Assembly (NCBI GenBank): GCA_964527785.1
Contig: CAZGNO010000055.1
Span: 1-23,754 of the forward strand
Source of the DNA: JADJXV01 sp964527785
GTDB taxonomy: Bacteria > Bacteroidota > Ignavibacteria > Kapaibacteriales > UBA961
Reading direction: 5' to 3'
Length of the DNA stretch: 23,754 bases
Positions 14,501-20,593 of this stretch are shown here, in pieces. The notes beneath the pieces are model-generated. The model saw only the letters and a list, made by a program, of their open reading frames with translations, did no database searches and was not told the origin of the DNA. Numbering within the stretch: the stretch's first letter is position 1; the number at the start of each line of letters is the position of its first letter. The position numbers and the translations under genes were made by a program.

Positions 14501-17272
14501 GTGCTGTTTGAGGGAATCAAGAAATTAGTCGGTATTTTCAGTTCGGGGAAAAAGGAAATTGGCGATACGGGTAAGGAAGTTGATAAAGCAGGAGGGTTTT
14601 TTGGTAAACTTTCGGGTATTGTACAGTTGGTTCCGCACTATATTACCGCAGCAAGCGAAGCATTCAAAGCGTTCATGGGAACTATCCGCGATGTGGTGGT
14701 CAATTTTGACTGGGGCAAAGTAGGTGATATTCTCTCCGGAAAGATATTCAAGGATGCAGCCGAGAATGCCGGTAAAAGTTTTAATTCAAATTTGGCTAAC
14801 TCAATTAATACTGATGCATTAAAAAGTAAAATAATTGCGGCTAAGAAAGAAATTGATGAGGAACTTAAAAAAATCTCTACAGCTGTTGATAAAGCGAATG
14901 GTAGTGGTGATGAAAATGATATTAATACTGCCATAGCAGCTCTAAAAATATCCAAAGAAAATATAAAGAAGACTTTAACAAAGGATTTATCAGAAAAATT
15001 ACTATCTGAAAATGAAGTAGAGGAGTATGCTAAGAAAATTGATGCAATAAACGTTACATTAAAAAAAGGTGCGAAATCAACTCTACCCTCAGCTAAAGAT
15101 AAACCTGCGTCAACTATACAAAAGAAAGAAATTGATCCGCTTGCCGTAATCGAAGAAAATAGGAAAGCCGAAGAAGCTAAGGCAAGATTGACTATAACAA
15201 ATGAAACAAAACTTGCCCAAAAGCTAATTCAAATAAATAGTAATGCCGAACAAGCGAAGATTACATTAAAAATCAATGCAGCAAAAAAATCGGATGGAGA
15301 GATAAGCAAACTTTCAGAAGATGAAAAGAAAAAATACAAAGATAGTATTCAAGAATTAGAGAATACTCGTACAGCGATTGCTGCTGCGGCGCAAATCAGA
15401 ATTGCAGCAGAAGATGGAAAGGTTCGCCTAAAAGAGTTTGAAAACAAACAAAAAAGCAACGAGGAAATACTCAAATCAGAAGCGCAAAATTCTAAACAAT
15501 TAGTTGAGCTAATTGAAAAAAGAGTTTCTGCTACCACAGAAGATGAGCGTCAGCGGTTGGACGAGCTAAATGCTGCAAAAATTGACTCGATAAAGAAAAA
15601 CAGTGCGCAAGAGCTTGAAGAAATAATCAGTAAGAATATAAAAATTGCTAAAGCTGAGGAAGACCTGAAAGATGCACTGGCTTCCGGTGACGATGAGCGT
15701 ATAAAGCAGGTTCAGGCAGTGTATGATACTATCAGGGATGAAGTCGTCAAAAATGACAAACTAGTCATTGCGCAGCAAAAGAAAACGAACGATGCAATCA
15801 ATGACCTGAATATCGAAGCTGCATTCAGTAAGCGTGCCTTAGAAATATCACTTATCCCTGATACAGCTGAACGCGTTCGCCAAGAACGGCTGTTGGAAAT
15901 TGATAAAACACTGGCAAAGGAATTAGCTGCGGCGCATGGAAACGAACGTCTCAAAAAAATTGCCTACGAGAATGCAGCCAAGACTCGAAAAGAAATTGAT
16001 GAAGATGCCGCACGATACAGTGAGAATTTAGGGGTGCGGATTATCCAAATTAGCAAAGATGTTGCAAATGGTTTCTATGACAATATAACGAAGTCGTTTG
16101 CTCCGGCTAATGCTGCATTCAGTAGTATGGAAGCCAAATTCAATGAGTTTGCCGATACCGTTGCCAAGTCCAATGATGAGATTTCCAAAAACTCAAAAGA
16201 GGAATATGAAAAAACTACGGAAATGGCTCTCGACCAACTCAAAAAACGTCAAATCAGTTATGAAGAATATATTAGAATTGTAGATGAAGCATCGAAGAAA
16301 TCGAGCCAGTCACAAGTCGGTATAGGCGACAAATTAGCGGCTGCGTTAGGAAAGAGCTTTGTTAGTACAGGTAAGAATGCTCAGAAAAATATGAGTGCAA
16401 CCTTTGATACTATCGGCGAGCGATTGAAAGCTAACAAATATCAATTTGAAAGTGTAGGCGAAGGTGTAAAGAGCTTCTTTAACGATGCCGGAAGCGTGGT
16501 TGATGACGTTGCGATTTCGAGCGCATCAAGTTTGGGCGCACTCGCAGTAAGCGGTCAGCTCACAATGGAAACAGCGAAACAGGCAACTCTTGGCATTGCA
16601 TTCGATGCGGTTTCGGGACTTATAATGACGTATGCTCCTGCTATCTTGGCAAGTGCGGTTTCATTCCTTGGTCCTATATTCGGTCCGATTGCCAGCGGTG
16701 CATTGCTTGCAGTAGTGCAGGGGCTTTTATCGGCAGCCAAAGGTGCACTGGGATTCAAAACAGGCGGATATACCGGAGACGGAGCGCGGGACGAAGCCGC
16801 AGGCGTAGTCCACAAAGGCGAGGGTGTTTTGGAGCAGCCCATTATACGCGGGCAGGTGAGGGAGTTTCTCGAGCTGCGTTCGCTTCTGCAAAACGGAGTT
16901 TCCATCAAGGAAGTACTCGGTACTTATAAAGAATCAAAGAGCACACTGAGTGGGCTAACGTTGAAGGAAGTCCTTATGAGTAATAATCTTTCGGTAGCAC
17001 CAAACGGGGCGTTAGTTGCAGTGCCACAGACCATGCCGTTATCACAAAGCATGACGACAGAAGGTGTATATATTCGTGCATTAGAACGCCAAACAGCAGA
17101 ACTCCGTTCTGATAATGAAGCGATAAAAGCAGAGCTGGTAAAAAGCAGAACTACACTTCGTCAAATCGAAAGCACAGTAAATATAGCGCCGGTCACACTC
17201 AAAGCAAGCGGTGATGACTTGCAAGCTGTTATGCAGAAAAAAATGAAGTATCGAATGAATTATGGAGGGTAA
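11588..17272 (+). CDS. Tape measure protein
   Basis: ATG 11588 (M-A-E-V-I-T-A-Q-L-K-L-D) is the true start; the frame is open 34 codons further upstream only inside the chaperone gene. The 1894-aa product sets tail length (roughly 0.28 micrometre at 1.5 A per residue) and is ejected into the host envelope with the DNA. Order: N-terminal region to ~114; five 68-69-residue coiled-coil repeats (~115-456); TP901/PhageMin-type tail domain (~520-780; F-E-T-A-L-T-S-I-G-A-K-T-G-V-S); a hydrophobic stretch (~859-895) suited to membrane insertion; Lys/Glu-rich coiled coils (~1080-1500); a second hydrophobic region (~1650-1725); then the conserved tape-measure end G-G-Y-T-G-D-G...A-A-G-V-V-H-K-G-E-G-V-L. 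The last ~158 codons recur downstream at 18219 and 19646. Confidence 0.95.
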   Translation: MAEVITAQLKLDTSTVYVAIRAIGIALDDMFSQSAKSASRVGTAFETMTFRANANIADLKSGLASMIALGKGNTQEANEFRNKLEQSTSQANKLSDAMKQVEAELSAAAQASVKLTPSEEFTKSLENAKTSAEQLKLELAQVILAQTKSNEAFKQAAINLKAANDEVKVFESELEKAAKKAVFKPSDEFVKSLDDAKTNVENLEQKLNSVKLVNEQNNQAYHLGSIALKEAAAQVDNFGVKLANARGKDPLFQPDEKFLQAYDEAVVKAVKLEQELGKIKLLQEASNQEYSETTTNLETAVSEVGKLEAGLAQAAKEFKFTPNPAFAKAYEDAQVNAQKLKSELEQIEATQGKDNEAFAQGSAKLKAATQEADKLEAALTAAANEATELSPSQAFSKSLEDAKNNATKLEQELAHIGVTQGTTSKAYLQGVTNLKAANSEAQKLEGAIKGAAKAGTGGSGGLFGGLKDSFAKAREESSSTTGILGDMAGKLGSLASPMGLATAGTELLVSGLKTVFDVGQKFETALTSIGAKTGVSGEALDNIGEQAQTMAAKFGGSATAQLSTFQDIVSEFGTGIAKTPDDLARVSDSVNTFAKASGTDAKTALGTLSSTMQQFGVDTKNANDVANLSPRFMNAMSAAAKSGGADIAQIGEAMKSAGDSMHNANLSFEEGNAAIQVLGTGGKTGAEAGAQLKGVLDKISGQDVIPKEGLERLKSMGVDIKKVTDTSLPLEERLKELGKASGDATAFTKVFGKENADAAEILANGAGKVGSLTKEITGTSAATDGAAKNMNTLAAKIDAGKSVLENFAVDIFQVLGPIVSNVMGVLFDAFSVVKETLGPIFTQLGSTLGDVFTRVGSIIMPVLAFIGGAIIANIVAQLSFAATIATVFYDTAVKVFDGIVDALQPLVDAFKSAFNITDDVTATFDPLQTFQDILGYITGAAKIFGDILSAVVGIVVTNVVEAFKNVVAVGQVLFEGIKKLVGIFSSGKKEIGDTGKEVDKAGGFFGKLSGIVQLVPHYITAASEAFKAFMGTIRDVVVNFDWGKVGDILSGKIFKDAAENAGKSFNSNLANSINTDALKSKIIAAKKEIDEELKKISTAVDKANGSGDENDINTAIAALKISKENIKKTLTKDLSEKLLSENEVEEYAKKIDAINVTLKKGAKSTLPSAKDKPASTIQKKEIDPLAVIEENRKAEEAKARLTITNETKLAQKLIQINSNAEQAKITLKINAAKKSDGEISKLSEDEKKKYKDSIQELENTRTAIAAAAQIRIAAEDGKVRLKEFENKQKSNEEILKSEAQNSKQLVELIEKRVSATTEDERQRLDELNAAKIDSIKKNSAQELEEIISKNIKIAKAEEDLKDALASGDDERIKQVQAVYDTIRDEVVKNDKLVIAQQKKTNDAINDLNIEAAFSKRALEISLIPDTAERVRQERLLEIDKTLAKELAAAHGNERLKKIAYENAAKTRKEIDEDAARYSENLGVRIIQISKDVANGFYDNITKSFAPANAAFSSMEAKFNEFADTVAKSNDEISKNSKEEYEKTTEMALDQLKKRQISYEEYIRIVDEASKKSSQSQVGIGDKLAAALGKSFVSTGKNAQKNMSATFDTIGERLKANKYQFESVGEGVKSFFNDAGSVVDDVAISSASSLGALAVSGQLTMETAKQATLGIAFDAVSGLIMTYAPAILASAVSFLGPIFGPIASGALLAVVQGLLSAAKGALGFKTGGYTGDGARDEAAGVVHKGEGVLEQPIIRGQVREFLELRSLLQNGVSIKEVLGTYKESKSTLSGLTLKEVLMSNNLSVAPNGALVAVPQTMPLSQSMTTEGVYIRALERQTAELRSDNEAIKAELVKSRTTLRQIESTVNIAPVTLKASGDDLQAVMQKKMKYRMNYGG
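11930..12955 (+). repeat. Five tandem 204-207-bp repeats in tape measure
   Basis: Units start at 11930, 12134, 12341, 12545 and 12752. Each encodes 68-69 residues beginning with a (F/L)-x-P-(S/D/N)-x-x-F motif, then K-S-L-(E/D)-(N/D)-A-K or a variant, a Leu/Gln/Glu-rich helix, and a closing A-N-x-E-x-x-K-L-E-type helix. A half unit precedes the first. The DNA has diverged well beyond the protein pattern, so the array is old. Confidence 0.85.
16796..17272 (+). repeat. Tape-measure 3' end, copy A (in the active gene)
   Basis: First of three homologous segments, starting at GCCGCAGGCGTAGTCC and running to the tape-measure stop. Copy B is at 18219-18695, exactly 1423 bp downstream. Copy C begins at 19646, a further 1427 bp. 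Copies A and B differ at more than 50 positions, nearly all silent, with only four residue changes (K to G, S to N twice, R to K). Confidence 0.9.
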
Positions 17273-17300
17273 TATTTTAGTATTCGCTATTTAAACTGGA

Positions 17301-17344
17301 TTGAGGAAAGAATCAAATTGTTATGTTTGTAGTATAATTGATTC
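17301..17344 (+). promoter_or_regulatory. Bacteroidota-type promoter within an inverted repeat
   Basis: TTG at 17301-17303, an 18-bp spacer and TATGTTTG at 17322-17329 match the Bacteroidota pattern TTG-N17-23-TAnnTTTG. The box ends 41 bp before the ATG of the next gene. GAATCAA (17310-17316) and TTGATTC (17338-17344) form an inverted repeat that brackets the -7 box, a layout suited to a repressor operator. The homologous spacer before the second exported-protein gene keeps the box and the inverted repeat. Confidence 0.55.
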
Positions 17345-17370
17345 CTCACAATTCATTTTAGGGTAGTTTT

Positions 17371-18204
17371 ATGAAAAAGTTATTTGTGGAAGTAGTTGTT
17401 TTTGTAGTTGTCGCTTTTGTATCTCCAACAATGCTACGTTCAGGTTCATATCCTTATGATTATGATAAAGTAAGAGGTGATTTTAAGAAAAGTATATCTT
17501 ATACATATTCATATAAATTTGGCAAAATAGATATAAAGTCGAAGCATAAAGAAAATGAAATTGAATACAATGATTCTGGCAATACAATTGGAGAAATTTA
17601 TTATAATTCTGACAATAGTGTCAAGTCTAGAAACACGACAGAGTATGATAATAAAGGAAACAAAATAAAATATTCATCATTCAAACATGGTGACTCTTTG
17701 AGTTTGATTGTTGTGTATAGTTATGATAGCAAGGGTAACAATTCAAAAAAAATCTATTATAAACCTGATGGTGCTGTTAATTTTATTGATAGCTGTGTGT
17801 ACGACAATAAAAATATGAAAACAAAGGTGTTGTTGTTGAGACCAAATGAATCACCTAGCATTAATTTATCGTACACATATAATACAAAAGGTCAGGAAAG
17901 CACCATGTCTTCGTATGAATTAGATGGGAAAATAAGTGCAAAAGTTACGTATAAATATGATGCTAAAGGAAATATAATTGAAGAAATTCAATATGATAGG
18001 AAAGGTGTAATTTACATCAAAAGTATATTAAAGTATGATGAAAAGGGTAATAATACCGAAGAGGCATTGTACAGTGATATGAAAACGTGTTATAGAAAAT
18101 ATACATATAAATATGACAGTTTTGGCAATTTAATAGAATCCATAGAGTTTGATGCGTCAACTAAAGAGCCGGTTTCAAAAGAAGAATATATTTATACGAA
18201 ATAA
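17371..18204 (+). CDS. Exported YD-repeat-like protein 1
   Basis: The 277-aa product begins with a Lys-Lys pair and a hydrophobic segment (residues 4-21), a signal peptide or N-terminal anchor; there is no lipobox Cys. The rest is about eight ~22-residue repeats with Y-(D/N)-x-x-G-N followed by a Y-x-x-D-G-like half, e.g. Y-D-A-K-G-N-I-I-E-E-I-Q-Y-D, which should form an extended beta sheet as in YD/RHS-type repeats. No toxin tip or catalytic motif is present. It should act in the periplasm or at the inner membrane. The gene is A/T-rich unlike the tape measure, has its own promoter and follows the tape-measure stop by 98 bp: a moron-like layout. Superinfection exclusion is proposed by inference. 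Confidence 0.75.
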   Translation: MKKLFVEVVVFVVVAFVSPTMLRSGSYPYDYDKVRGDFKKSISYTYSYKFGKIDIKSKHKENEIEYNDSGNTIGEIYYNSDNSVKSRNTTEYDNKGNKIKYSSFKHGDSLSLIVVYSYDSKGNNSKKIYYKPDGAVNFIDSCVYDNKNMKTKVLLLRPNESPSINLSYTYNTKGQESTMSSYELDGKISAKVTYKYDAKGNIIEEIQYDRKGVIYIKSILKYDEKGNNTEEALYSDMKTCYRKYTYKYDSFGNLIESIEFDASTKEPVSKEEYIYTK

Positions 18205-18218
18205 ATAAATAGTTAACC

Positions 18219-18695
18219 GCCGCTGGCGTAGTCCACAAAGGTGAGGGAGTTTTGGAGCAGCCGATTATACGCGGACAAGTGAGAGAGTTTCTCGAACTTC
18301 GTTCACTCTTGCAAAACGGCGTTTCCATCGGGGAAGTACTCGGCACGTACAAAGAATCAAAGAACACATTAAACGGACTAACTTTGAAGGAAGTCCTTAT
18401 GAGTAACAATCTTTCGGTAGCACCAAACGGGGCGTTAGTTGCAGTGCCGCAGACCATGCCGTTATCACAAAGTATGACAACTGAAGGTGTATATATCCGT
18501 GCCTTAGAACGTCAAACAGCCGAACTTCGCTCTGACAACGAAGCGATAAAAGCAGAACTGGTAAAAAGCAGAACAACACTTCGTCAAATAGAAAGTACAG
18601 TAAATATAGCCCCTGTCACACTCAAAGCAAGCGGAGATGATTTACAAGCCGTAATGCAAAAGAAGATGAAATATAAAATGAATTATGGGGGGTAA
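18219..18695 (+). pseudogene. Orphan tape-measure 3' end, copy B
   Basis: This segment encodes the tape-measure end from A-A-G-V-V-H-K-G-E-G-V-L to M-N-Y-G-G-stop, with four residue differences from copy A. It lacks its own ATG; an in-frame TAG lies at 18210-18212, and the first usable start would be TTG at 18252. It starts within 15 bp of the preceding stop. As it stands it is probably not translated, but its silent-only divergence shows that it was recently part of a working tape measure. Confidence 0.85.
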
Positions 18696-18730
18696 TCTTT
18701 TATTGATTAATATCAAAAAGTGGATTCAAG

Positions 18731-18771
18731 AAAGAATCAATTAGTTAAGTTTGTATCATAAATGATTCTTT
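18731..18771 (+). promoter_or_regulatory. Second copy of promoter/inverted-repeat spacer
   Basis: TAAGTTTG (18746-18753) fits TAnnTTTG and ends 41 bp before the next ATG, the same distance as in the first unit. It lies between the perfect 9-bp inverted repeats AAAGAATCA (18731-18739) and TGATTCTTT (18763-18771). The upstream TTG of unit 1 is TTC here (18724-18726), so this promoter may be weaker. Confidence 0.5.
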
Positions 18772-18794
18772 GTAATTCTTTTTAGGGTAGTTCT

Positions 18795-19613
18795 ATGAGA
18801 AAGTTATTTGCAGTATTGATTGTAGTGATGGTATTAGTAGCACCTCAAATGTTGAAATCACATATCTATGACTTTACTAAAATAAAAGGTGATTATAAAA
18901 AATGTATCTCATACTTCTACTCATATAAAAATGGGAAAATAGATACTAAGTCTATGTACAGGAGTAAGGAAATTATATATAACATCATGGGTAATCTTGT
19001 TCAAGATGTATATTATAATTCTGATGGCGCAATAAGAACAAAAAATATTGATACTTACGACAGTTCTGGAAGGGTTGTTAAAAGTGTAACGTATAATAAA
19101 GATAGTTCTGAAAGATTTAACTATAAGACTGAGTATGATACAAAAGGTAATAAAATAAAATTACTATACTACAATCAATATGGTAATGTTGATTTTATTT
19201 TTAACTCGCAATACAATGAGAAACAACAGAAAACAAGTGAGATAGTATCTTTACCTGATGGAGAAGTAACTTCTAAAGAAGTTTATATTTATAATTCAAA
19301 AGGAAAAATTACAAGTAGCACTGAAACTGACAAAAAGGGAAAGTTAATCCAAAAGACAACATATAAGTATAATGAAAAAGGAAATCTGGTTGAATATATA
19401 GAGTATGATGGAAAGAGTGCTGTTAAACTAAAGGAAACGTATAAATATGACCAAAAAGGAAATATAAGTGAATGTGTATATAAGGAACTAAACAACCCTC
19501 TGACAACATCAATTCCAAAATATGACAGTTACGGAAATATCATCCAAATTGAAGAATTTGAAGGTGCAATGAAAACTCCTGTTTCAAAAGAAGAATATAT
19601 GTATTTTAAGTAG
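18795..19613 (+). CDS. Exported YD-repeat-like protein 2
   Basis: The 272-aa product is a paralogue of the protein encoded at 17371: hydrophobic N-terminus (residues 4-20), I-K-G-D-Y-K-K-C-I-S-Y where the first has V-R-G-D-F-K-K-S-I-S-Y, the same ~22-residue Y-D-x-x-G-N repeats, and a near-identical C-terminal end P-V-S-K-E-E-Y-x-Y. Between these conserved ends the repeats are strongly diverged, much more than the flanking tape-measure segments. There is one extra Cys near the N-terminus (C-I-S-Y) but no lipobox. The gene is A/T-rich with an A/T-rich leader and occupies the same slot in the second ~1.42-kb unit. Function is inferred to parallel the first protein. Confidence 0.75.
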   Translation: MRKLFAVLIVVMVLVAPQMLKSHIYDFTKIKGDYKKCISYFYSYKNGKIDTKSMYRSKEIIYNIMGNLVQDVYYNSDGAIRTKNIDTYDSSGRVVKSVTYNKDSSERFNYKTEYDTKGNKIKLLYYNQYGNVDFIFNSQYNEKQQKTSEIVSLPDGEVTSKEVYIYNSKGKITSSTETDKKGKLIQKTTYKYNEKGNLVEYIEYDGKSAVKLKETYKYDQKGNISECVYKELNNPLTTSIPKYDSYGNIIQIEEFEGAMKTPVSKEEYMYFK

Positions 19614-19645
19614 ATATAAATAATAAATATTTATACAGCAACCAA

Positions 19646-19957
19646 GCCGCAGGCATAGTCCACAAAGGCGAAGGAGTTCTTGAGCAACCCATTATACGCG
19701 GGCAAGTGAGAGAGTTTATTGAGTTGCGCTCGCTTCTGCAAAACGGCGTTTCTATCAGAGAAGTGCTCGGCACGTATAAGGAATCAAAGAACAGGTTGAG
19801 CGGGCTAACGTTGAAGGAAGTCCTTGCAAGTAATAACCTTTCGGTCGCAGCAGACGAAGCGTTGATTGCGATACCTCCACCAATTAACATTTCACGAGCA
19901 AGAAAATTAGCCGGAATATTTTCACCAAATCATACATCGCCATTTGCTAATCATTAG
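19646..19957 (+). pseudogene. Orphan tape-measure 3' end, copy C, with a different end
   Basis: Starts A-A-G-I-V-H-K-G-E-G-V-L like the other copies and follows them for about 75 residues to A-L-I-A-I-P, with more residue changes than copy B. Homology then stops and an unrelated ~28-residue end (P-P-P-I-N-I-S-R-A-R...A-N-H) runs to TAG. It has no ATG start. It is followed not by a third exported-protein gene but by 144 bp without a gene and then the tail-tip gene. It is probably the oldest, partly deleted end. Confidence 0.8.
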
Positions 19958-20101
19958 CTGCAACAACTAAGCCGAATACTGAACTGTCACCACTTAACGC
20001 ACGATAGCGACAAACCAAACGACTGACCCTAAAGGTGCAGAATACAATCCCGTTCGCACCAAACAAATCTCTTCTAAACACCATAACCATTAACACCTAT
20101 T

Positions 20102-20593
20102 ATGGCTTGTAAATATTTTATAAAATTCGTCGGTACAAACAACTCGTCTCCTGACTATGCTACAGTTATGAGCGACTCACCAACTGAAATCGAAATCGGA
20201 ATCTACGCAAATGAACCGACCGGCAATTTTGAGGGGGAGGATAGGGAATATCTGGGCGGCGTTTCCGAACCGTCCCGCACTTTGCGCAAAGGATTCAATA
20301 TTGACTGCTATCCGTTCTCAACCCACCTCGCAGTGGTCGGCGACACCATACCCCAGAACTCACAAACCCTTATAGCACTTAGGGACTTATTTGTAAGCAA
20401 GAAATATGTATGGCTTGATGTGCCGGATAGCCCCCGCATCGCCCCGCCTCGATGGACTGATACCACCAACTTTACGGATATTGAAGGACTATTGCCTATG
20501 AGAGTAGTGCGAGACGGCGGTTTTGACATATCCCTGAATAGGGAATTAGGTGTGGAAGAAGTTTCAATTTCATTGAAAGCGCGTGAATTATGA
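20102..20593 (+). CDS. Probable tail-tip (distal-tail-type) protein
   Basis: The 163-aa product lies after the tape measure and overlaps the next gene by ATGA, so the two are translationally coupled. It is beta-rich, with P-T-E-I-E-I-G-I-Y, L-R-K-G-F-N-I-D-C-Y-P-F and a C-terminal strand V-E-E-V-S-I-S-L-K-A-R. Position matches the distal tail protein that forms the ring between tube and tip in SPP1- and TP901-type phages, but it is shorter than most and I see no signature that proves it. It could alternatively be a minor tail protein specific to Bacteroidota phages. Confidence 0.5.
   Translation: MACKYFIKFVGTNNSSPDYATVMSDSPTEIEIGIYANEPTGNFEGEDREYLGGVSEPSRTLRKGFNIDCYPFSTHLAVVGDTIPQNSQTLIALRDLFVSKKYVWLDVPDSPRIAPPRWTDTTNFTDIEGLLPMRVVRDGGFDISLNRELGVEEVSISLKAREL

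Noticed and set aside
17371..19613. YD-repeat genes as Rhs-type toxins with immunity genes
   Set aside because: The products are only 272-277 aa, end in the repeat pattern without a toxin tip, and lack an RHS core or an adjacent immunity gene; only the repeat style is shared.
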